From Paraburkholderia sp. BCC1884 (GTDB taxonomy: Bacteria; Pseudomonadota; Gammaproteobacteria; Burkholderiales; Burkholderiaceae), in the NCBI RefSeq assembly GCF_900996225.1, contig NZ_CAAJGL010000090.1, forward strand, positions 558,001 through 622,000: a stretch of DNA of 64,000 nucleotides. The letters run 5' to 3'. How positions within the stretch are numbered: the stretch's first letter is position 1; each line of letters starts with the position of its first letter. Below, in pieces: positions 59,536 through 64,000 of this stretch. Under the pieces are notes generated by a model. That model had not been told where the DNA came from. It saw only the letters and a program-made list of their open reading frames with translations, and made no database searches. A program made the position numbers and the translations under genes.

Positions 59536-59600
59536 TGTTAGTTTTCCCCGTCCAGAAGAAGTTGAGCCGCCGTTATCTCGCGGGCCACGAGCTTCGCGAT

Positions 59601-60512
59601 TCAGGTGCCGCGTTGCGCCGTCTGCTCGGCGGCGATCAGCGCAAGGCCCGACAGCACCAGCGAATCGTGGCGAGTATGCGGTACTTTCAGCGCGCTCGCC
59701 ACTTCGTCCACGGCGCCGCCGCTGACCACGAGCCGCACCGGCACCTGCCATTCGTCCTGCAAGTCCTGCCACATCCGCTCGATCAAACCGGCCTGCGCCA
59801 ATGTGCAACCGGCGGATAGCGAGCGCGGCGTGTCGGTCGCGAAGAACGGGCCGCGGCGGAGTGTCCGGCCGGTGTCGCCGGTATCGAGCAGGTCGCGGGC
59901 GACGCGGGCGTCGAGTGTCGGCAATTGTGCCGTGTGCTCGCCTAGCGAGCGCATCATCAAGGTCCAGCCCGGCGCAATCAGTCCGCCGACAAAACCACCG
60001 TCCGCCCGCAAGGCTTCGAGCGTGGTCGCCGTGCCGAACGTCGCGATCAGCAGATGGTCGCCGGGAAATGCCGCATGCGCGCCGATCATGCCGGCCCAGC
60101 GGTCGCTGCCGAGTGCGTGCGCCGTGGTATAGCCGTTGGTCACGCCGCATTGCTGAGCGGTGGCGCGGATCGTCGTGAGCGGCAGTTGCGGCCAGTGCGC
60201 GTCGAGCAATGCTTTGATGCGCGCCGCGACTTCTTCACCCGCGACATTCGATAACCACGCGCCGCCGGGCGTCGGCAAACTCGACCAGTCCGGCTCTGCG
60301 CCGCTACCGCCGTCGCTGCGATCATTGTTGCTACCGCTACCGCTACCGCTACCGCTACCGCTACCGCTACCGCTACCGCTACCGCTACCGCTACCGCTAC
60401 CGCTGTGCGCCAACGCGCCGCTCGCCATTGGCGAACCGTCCGTCTGCACCAGCGCCCACTTGATGCGGCTATTGCCCGCGTCGATCAACAGATGAGGCGC
60501 GCCGCCCGTCAT
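59601..60512 (-). CDS. coaX: Type III pantothenate kinase with an in-frame Ser-Gly repeat
   Basis: Phosphorylates pantothenate, the first step of CoA synthesis; 303 residues. Family motifs are LLIDAGNSRIKWAL (phosphate-binding), GSDRWAGMIGAHAAFPGD, FGTATTLEALRADGGFVGGLIAPG and VRLVVSGGAVDEV. Between residues 37 and 61 lies a Ser-Gly tract encoded by twelve CGGTAG-type hexamers (60331-60402), absent from typical CoaX. It sits in a surface loop before the conserved core. The ATG at 60512 overlaps the birA stop by four bases, so the two are coupled. Confidence 0.95.
   Translation of the reverse strand: MTGGAPHLLIDAGNSRIKWALVQTDGSPMASGALAHSGSGSGSGSGSGSGSGSGSGSGSGSNNDRSDGGSGAEPDWSSLPTPGGAWLSNVAGEEVAARIKALLDAHWPQLPLTTIRATAQQCGVTNGYTTAHALGSDRWAGMIGAHAAFPGDHLLIATFGTATTLEALRADGGFVGGLIAPGWTLMMRSLGEHTAQLPTLDARVARDLLDTGDTGRTLRRGPFFATDTPRSLSAGCTLAQAGLIERMWQDLQDEWQVPVRLVVSGGAVDEVASALKVPHTRHDSLVLSGLALIAAEQTAQRGT
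60331..60402. repeat. Hexanucleotide microsatellite, 12 units, inside coaX
   Basis: CTACCG on the plus strand is repeated twelve times with no interruption (72 bp). A related partial unit precedes it near 60302. As the unit is 6 bp, gain or loss of copies keeps the reading frame and only changes the length of the Ser-Gly tract. Confidence 0.98.
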
Positions 60513-61414
60513 GCAGCACCATCCGCGAGGCGCAGCGAGACGTCGCCGGTGGCGACGGTCTGGCGGCCCGACGCGGTATCGAGCAACAGCTGGCCGCGGT
60601 CATCGACGCCCGCTGCGATGCCGCGCGCCAGTTCCTCGCCTTGTTCGAGCAGCACGACTTCGCGACCCGCGTACGCATGCACGGCATTCCAGCGCGCCTG
60701 GAACGGCGCGAAACCCTCGACGCCGAAGCGTTGCAGAGCGGGTTCGAGCGCGTTCAGTTCGGCGGCCAGCGTGTCGGTGAGATTGGCGTTGGGCAGCGCG
60801 CGCTGCAGCGCGGTCGGCATCGTGCCGCGCGCTTGCGGCGGGGCGCTGGCGTTCAACGCGCCGACTTTGGCGGCGAGTTCGTCGGCGCCCTTCACATTGG
60901 TGCCGATGCCGATCACCACGGCGCTGGCGTCGTCGGTGCTCCAGGCGGTTTCGATCAGGATGCCGGCCAGCTTGTCGCCTTCGAGCAGCACGTCGTTCGG
61001 CCACTTCAACGCGATCTGGCCGGGGCCGGCGACCGGCAGCGAGCGCAGCCCGTCGACCAGTGCGACGCCCACGGCAAGGCTCAAACCCGCCAGCCCCTCG
61101 AGCGGACGGGGCAGCACGCAGGCCACCGAGAACAGCAGCGCATTACCCGGCTCCGCGTACCACGGACGCCCACGGCGCCCGCGGCCGGCGGTCTGCAGAT
61201 ACGCGACCCGCACGATCGGCCGCGGCAGTGCGCCGGCTTTGCGCGGCAGCGCCTTCACGCGGGCCATCAGGTCGGCATTGGTCGAGCCGGTTTCCTCGAC
61301 GATTTCGATCGGCCAGTCATGGGCCTGCGGGCCGAACAGGGCAACGGCGCGCTCGCGGTCGATGCGCCAATCCGCCGCCGAGGCGGTCTGAGGGGAGGTC
61401 TTGGAAGCGTTCAT
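60509..61414 (-). CDS. birA: Biotin-[acetyl-CoA-carboxylase] ligase (no DNA-binding domain)
   Basis: Attaches biotin to carboxylases; 301 residues. The catalytic GRGRRGRPW motif is at 77-85 (AYLQTAGRGRRGRPWYAEPGNALLFSVACVLPRPL), with LKWPNDVLLEGDKLAGILIE, and the C-terminal SH3-like domain is recognisable. Only about 40 residues precede ETGSTN, too few for the winged-helix repressor domain of E. coli BirA, and none is seen in the sequence. The ligase is therefore mono-functional. The start at 61414 is preferred to the upstream one at 61465. It is coupled to coaX by overlap. Confidence 0.95.
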   Translation of the reverse strand: MNASKTSPQTASAADWRIDRERAVALFGPQAHDWPIEIVEETGSTNADLMARVKALPRKAGALPRPIVRVAYLQTAGRGRRGRPWYAEPGNALLFSVACVLPRPLEGLAGLSLAVGVALVDGLRSLPVAGPGQIALKWPNDVLLEGDKLAGILIETAWSTDDASAVVIGIGTNVKGADELAAKVGALNASAPPQARGTMPTALQRALPNANLTDTLAAELNALEPALQRFGVEGFAPFQARWNAVHAYAGREVVLLEQGEELARGIAAGVDDRGQLLLDTASGRQTVATGDVSLRLADGAA

Positions 61415-61484
61415 ATCGCATATTGTAGCGACAGCGCATCCGCTGGGGCGGTCGGCAAGGTCCATCCGCCGCGCCTTCGCTACA

Positions 61485-62654
61485 ATGGCCCTTAATCCGA
61501 TAACCAGATTCCAGCGATCCTTGAACTACGACACTCCGCCCGGCCTTGAAGTCGCGGCAGGCAGCCAAGGCAAGATCGTCCGGCTCTCGGGCCAGTGGAC
61601 GGCGCTCGCACTCGCGCGCGACCGCGCCACCGGCCATGTGATCCCGCAGCTGCGCGCGCTGATCGGCGCCACGGGCATCCGCCAGTGGGACCTGTCGCGC
61701 ATCGACCGGATGGATCACGTCGGCGGCCAGGCGCTGTGGCGCGTCTGGGGCCACAAGATGCCGCCGGACACCTCGCTGACCGACACGCAGCGCGACATTT
61801 TCGAACGCATCGCCCTGCTCGACACCGTGCGCGACAACGCCGAACCGGTGCCCAAGCTCGATCCGTTCACGCGCCTGGGTCTCTCGATCTTTTCGTTTTT
61901 CGAGCACCTGTACGGCGGCGTGGGCATGCTCGGGCGCGTCGTGCTCGATCTTCTGTCGATCTTGCGCAAGCCGAAGCTCATGCCGTGGACCGAGATCTCC
62001 GCGAACGTGTATAACGCCGGCGCGAAGGCGTTGCCTATCACCGCGCTGGTCGCGTTCCTGATCGGTATCGTGCTGAGTTATCTGTCGGCGCAGCAACTGC
62101 GGTTGTTCGGCGCGAACCAGTTCATCGTCAACATTCTGGGTCTCTCGGTGATCCGCGAACTCGGGCCGGTGCTTTCGGCGATTCTGGTGGCGGGCCGCTC
62201 CGGTTCGGCGATCACCGCGCAGATCGGCGTGATGCGCGTGACCGAAGAACTCGACGCGATGCGCGTGATGGGCATCTCGCACGGTCTGCGCCTGATTTTG
62301 CCGCGGGTGATCGCGCTCGGCGTCGCCATGCCGCTGCTGGTGATGTGGACCAACATCATCGCGCTCACGGGCGGTGCGCTCGCCGCCAAGATCGTGCTCG
62401 GCATCGACATGAGCTATTTCGCGCGAGCTTTGCCGGGCGTGGTGCCGGTGGCCAATCTGTGGATCGGGATCGGCAAGGGCGTGGCGTTCGGCATGCTGAT
62501 CGCGATCGTCGGCTGTCACTTCGGTTTCCGTATCAAGGCCAATTCGCAAAGTCTCGGCGAAGGCACGACGACCTCGGTGGTGACTTCGATCACCATCGTG
62601 ATTCTCGCGGACGCGGTGTTCGCGATCCTCTTCCAGAACGTGGGGCTCGGATGA
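61485..62654 (+). CDS. MlaE-type lipid ABC transporter permease with N-terminal STAS domain
   Basis: 389 residues from the ATG at 61485. The N-terminal cytoplasmic STAS-like domain (about 15-115: GKIVRLSGQWTALAL ... IRQWDLSRIDRMDHVGGQALWRVWG) is fused to a MlaE permease domain (about 140-389). The permease holds FLIGIVLSYLSAQQLRLFGANQFIVNILGLSVIRELGPVLSAILVAGRSGSAITAQIGVMRVTEELDAM, the conserved MlaE block. The stop overlaps the start of the ATPase gene (ATGA). Together with the MCE gene that follows, it forms a retrograde or anterograde phospholipid transporter operon distinct from the separate-STAS MlaFEDB type. Confidence 0.94.
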   Translation: MALNPITRFQRSLNYDTPPGLEVAAGSQGKIVRLSGQWTALALARDRATGHVIPQLRALIGATGIRQWDLSRIDRMDHVGGQALWRVWGHKMPPDTSLTDTQRDIFERIALLDTVRDNAEPVPKLDPFTRLGLSIFSFFEHLYGGVGMLGRVVLDLLSILRKPKLMPWTEISANVYNAGAKALPITALVAFLIGIVLSYLSAQQLRLFGANQFIVNILGLSVIRELGPVLSAILVAGRSGSAITAQIGVMRVTEELDAMRVMGISHGLRLILPRVIALGVAMPLLVMWTNIIALTGGALAAKIVLGIDMSYFARALPGVVPVANLWIGIGKGVAFGMLIAIVGCHFGFRIKANSQSLGEGTTTSVVTSITIVILADAVFAILFQNVGLG

Positions 62655-63529
62655 TCGCACCGCTTAGCCAGACCGTGCGCGGCCAGCCGGCGCCGTCGAT
62701 CGCCGAACCGGTGATCGAAGTGACCGATATCACCAAGCGCTACGGCCGCAACATCGTGCACCAGCACCTGAATCTGGAGGTGCGGCGCGGCGAGATCATG
62801 TCGATCGTGGGCGGCTCGGGCTCGGGCAAGACCACCCTGGTGCGGCAGATTCTCGGGCTGGAGCGGCCTTCGTCCGGCACCATCAAGCTGTTCGGCGAAG
62901 ACCTCGCGACCATTCCGCCGGACGCGGCGCTGCTGATGCGCAGCCGCTCCGGCATGCTGTTTCAGCGCGGCGCGCTATTCTCTTCGCTGTCGGTGTTCGA
63001 CAACATCGCGCAGCCGGTGCGCGAGCTGGGCAAAGTGCCTGAAGACCTGCTGCGCGACATCGTGATGCTCAAGCTCGAGATGGTCGGGTTGCCGTGCAGG
63101 AATGCCTCGTTGATGCCGTCGGCGCTGTCGGGCGGCATGGTCAAACGGGTCGGCATCGCCCGCGCGATCGCGCTCGAACCCGAGCTGCTGTTTCTCGACG
63201 AACCGACTGCCGGCCTCGATCCGCAGGCGTCCGATGAATTCGTCGAACTGATTTCCGCGCTGCATCGCGCGCTCGGTTTGACGGTGGTGATGATCACCCA
63301 CGATCTCGACACCATGATCGCGCTCTCCACCCGCGTCGCCGTGCTGGCGGATCGCAAGGTGCTGGTGGCCGCGCCGGTCGAAGAGGCCGCGGGTTTCGAC
63401 CATCCTTTCGTCCGCGAATATTTCCTCGGCCTGCGCGGGCGCCGCGCGTTGCAGGCGTTGCCGCCCGAGCGCCGCGCGAAGCTGCCGCGTGCCGCGCTCG
63501 AACCGGCGTCGTCCGAATTGCCGCTGTGA
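62651..63529 (+). CDS. MlaF-type ABC transporter ATPase
   Basis: 292-residue ATP-binding subunit. Walker A is SIVGGSGSGKTTLVRQILGLERP (about residue 50). The signature motif is SALSGGMVKRVGIARAIALEPELLFLDEPTAGLDPQASDEF, containing Walker B and the D-loop, and MITHDLDTM supplies the switch His. The N-terminal segment before the ABC core is normal in this family. The ATG at 62651 overlaps the permease stop; the next gene starts 16 bp after its stop. Energises the MCE lipid transporter. Confidence 0.95.
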   Translation: MIAPLSQTVRGQPAPSIAEPVIEVTDITKRYGRNIVHQHLNLEVRRGEIMSIVGGSGSGKTTLVRQILGLERPSSGTIKLFGEDLATIPPDAALLMRSRSGMLFQRGALFSSLSVFDNIAQPVRELGKVPEDLLRDIVMLKLEMVGLPCRNASLMPSALSGGMVKRVGIARAIALEPELLFLDEPTAGLDPQASDEFVELISALHRALGLTVVMITHDLDTMIALSTRVAVLADRKVLVAAPVEEAAGFDHPFVREYFLGLRGRRALQALPPERRAKLPRAALEPASSELPL

Positions 63530-63545
63530 ACCAGGGAACCTGACA

Positions 63546-64000
63546 ATGGAAAATAAATCACATGCCTTCTGGGCAGGGCTCTTTACGATAGTCTTGCTGG
63601 TGGCAATCGCGGTGGCGGCCTTTTTGTTCAATGTCGACCGATCCGTGCGAGTGCCGTACGATCTGATTGCGCGCACCAACGTGACCGGCCTCTATACCGA
63701 CGCGGCGGTGCGCTATCGCGGCCTCGACGTCGGCAAGGTGCAGTCGATCAAGTTCGACCGGGACCATCCGGGTCAGATCCTGATCCGCATTCTGGTCGAC
63801 ACGCATGCGCCGATTACCCACTCGACCTTTGGTAGTCTCGGGTTCCAGGGCGTGACGGGCATTGCCTTCATCCAGCTGGACGACAATGGGCGCGATACCT
63901 CGCCGTTGCCCTCGTCGGTCAAGGATGTGGCCCAATTGCCGATGCGACCCGGTTTGCTCGACCAGTTGCAGCAACGCGGCGACGTGCTGCTGCGCAAACT
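63546..64000 (+). CDS. MCE-domain (MlaD-like) protein (5' part, cut by window edge)
   Basis: About 151 residues are visible before the right edge. An N-terminal membrane anchor (HAFWAGLFTIVLLVAIAVAAFLF) is followed by the start of an MCE domain (VTGLYTDAAVRYRGLDVGKVQSIKFD ... ILIRILVDTHAPITHSTFGSLGFQGVTGIAFIQLD). These are the sequences that form the hexameric lipid-channel ring. It lies 16 bp after the ATPase gene. An auxiliary lipoprotein gene usually follows but is outside the window. Confidence 0.94.
   Translation, partial: MENKSHAFWAGLFTIVLLVAIAVAAFLFNVDRSVRVPYDLIARTNVTGLYTDAAVRYRGLDVGKVQSIKFDRDHPGQILIRILVDTHAPITHSTFGSLGFQGVTGIAFIQLDDNGRDTSPLPSSVKDVAQLPMRPGLLDQLQQRGDVLLRK

Noticed and set aside
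60331..60402. CRISPR array
   Set aside because: The repeats are uninterrupted hexamers without spacers and are translated as a Ser-Gly tract within coaX.

Overview
The window is about 64 kb of high-GC DNA with densely packed, mostly chromosomal housekeeping and catabolic genes. Gene content and order point to a betaproteobacterium of the Burkholderia/Paraburkholderia group. Supporting markers are a methionine synthase split into two genes, a bioA-bioF-bioD-bioB cluster, aceK, a PhaM-type PHB granule protein, a coaX-birA-MCE transporter block, an ortholog of the B. pseudomallei KirBac1.1 channel, and a DUF3567 protein. A Paraburkholderia chromosome is my best guess. No phage, integrase, transposase, CRISPR array, rRNA or tRNA was seen.

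Layout. 1-2050 is the 5' part of a large indolepyruvate ferredoxin oxidoreductase that runs off the left edge. 2.3-3.9 kb holds a KirBac potassium channel and two small conserved proteins. 3.9-7.4 kb is a sugar operon (LacI regulator, AGE-family sugar isomerase, PfkB kinase) with two candidate operators upstream. 7.4-10.5 kb holds an EAL/GGDEF signalling protein and a BASS-type transporter. 11-16.6 kb holds a glycine-rich secreted protein, a porin, a LysR regulator, a nitronate monooxygenase behind a palindromic operator, and a divergent haloacetate/fluoroacetate dehalogenase-like enzyme. 16.9-21.0 kb is a six-gene minus-strand run (ghrA, mvaB, YbaK-type deacylase, DUF1289, MaoC-like hydratase, MBL hydrolase). 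21.3-23.1 kb has a small serine hydrolase and a sulfate-binding protein. 23.2-27.6 kb is the biotin operon.

27.6-28.5 kb is a gene-free region carrying a 557-bp inverted-repeat element with nested hairpins; it is the most unusual structure in the window. 28.5-36.1 kb holds a secreted hydrolase, a YchJ protein, a decayed acyl-CoA dehydrogenase, and an SDR-thiolase-carbonic anhydrase-aceK-MerR operon. A LiuR-like palindrome lies between the MerR gene and a divergent MBL hydrolase. 37.5-43.7 kb contains a peptide-binding protein, an SDR, dsbA, a SPOR protein and argS. 44-51.7 kb contains DUF1840, the split metH, DUF3567, an enol-lactonase-like hydrolase and a DUF3108 protein. 51.7-59.3 kb has an IclR/FAH divergent pair, a branched-chain amino-acid-type binding protein, a crotonase lacking both usual catalytic glutamates, phaM, a diiron ferritin-like protein and rfaE2. 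59.3-64 kb has coaX (with an in-frame hexanucleotide microsatellite), birA without its DNA-binding domain, and the start of an MCE lipid transporter operon cut by the right edge.

Functional links. The biotin operon and the stand-alone ligase BirA together make and attach biotin. The MerR/aceK/thiolase operon together with mvaB suggests acyl-CoA or branched-chain amino acid catabolism coupled to glyoxylate-shunt control. phaM indicates PHB storage. Many transcription units end in clear intrinsic terminators, listed individually.
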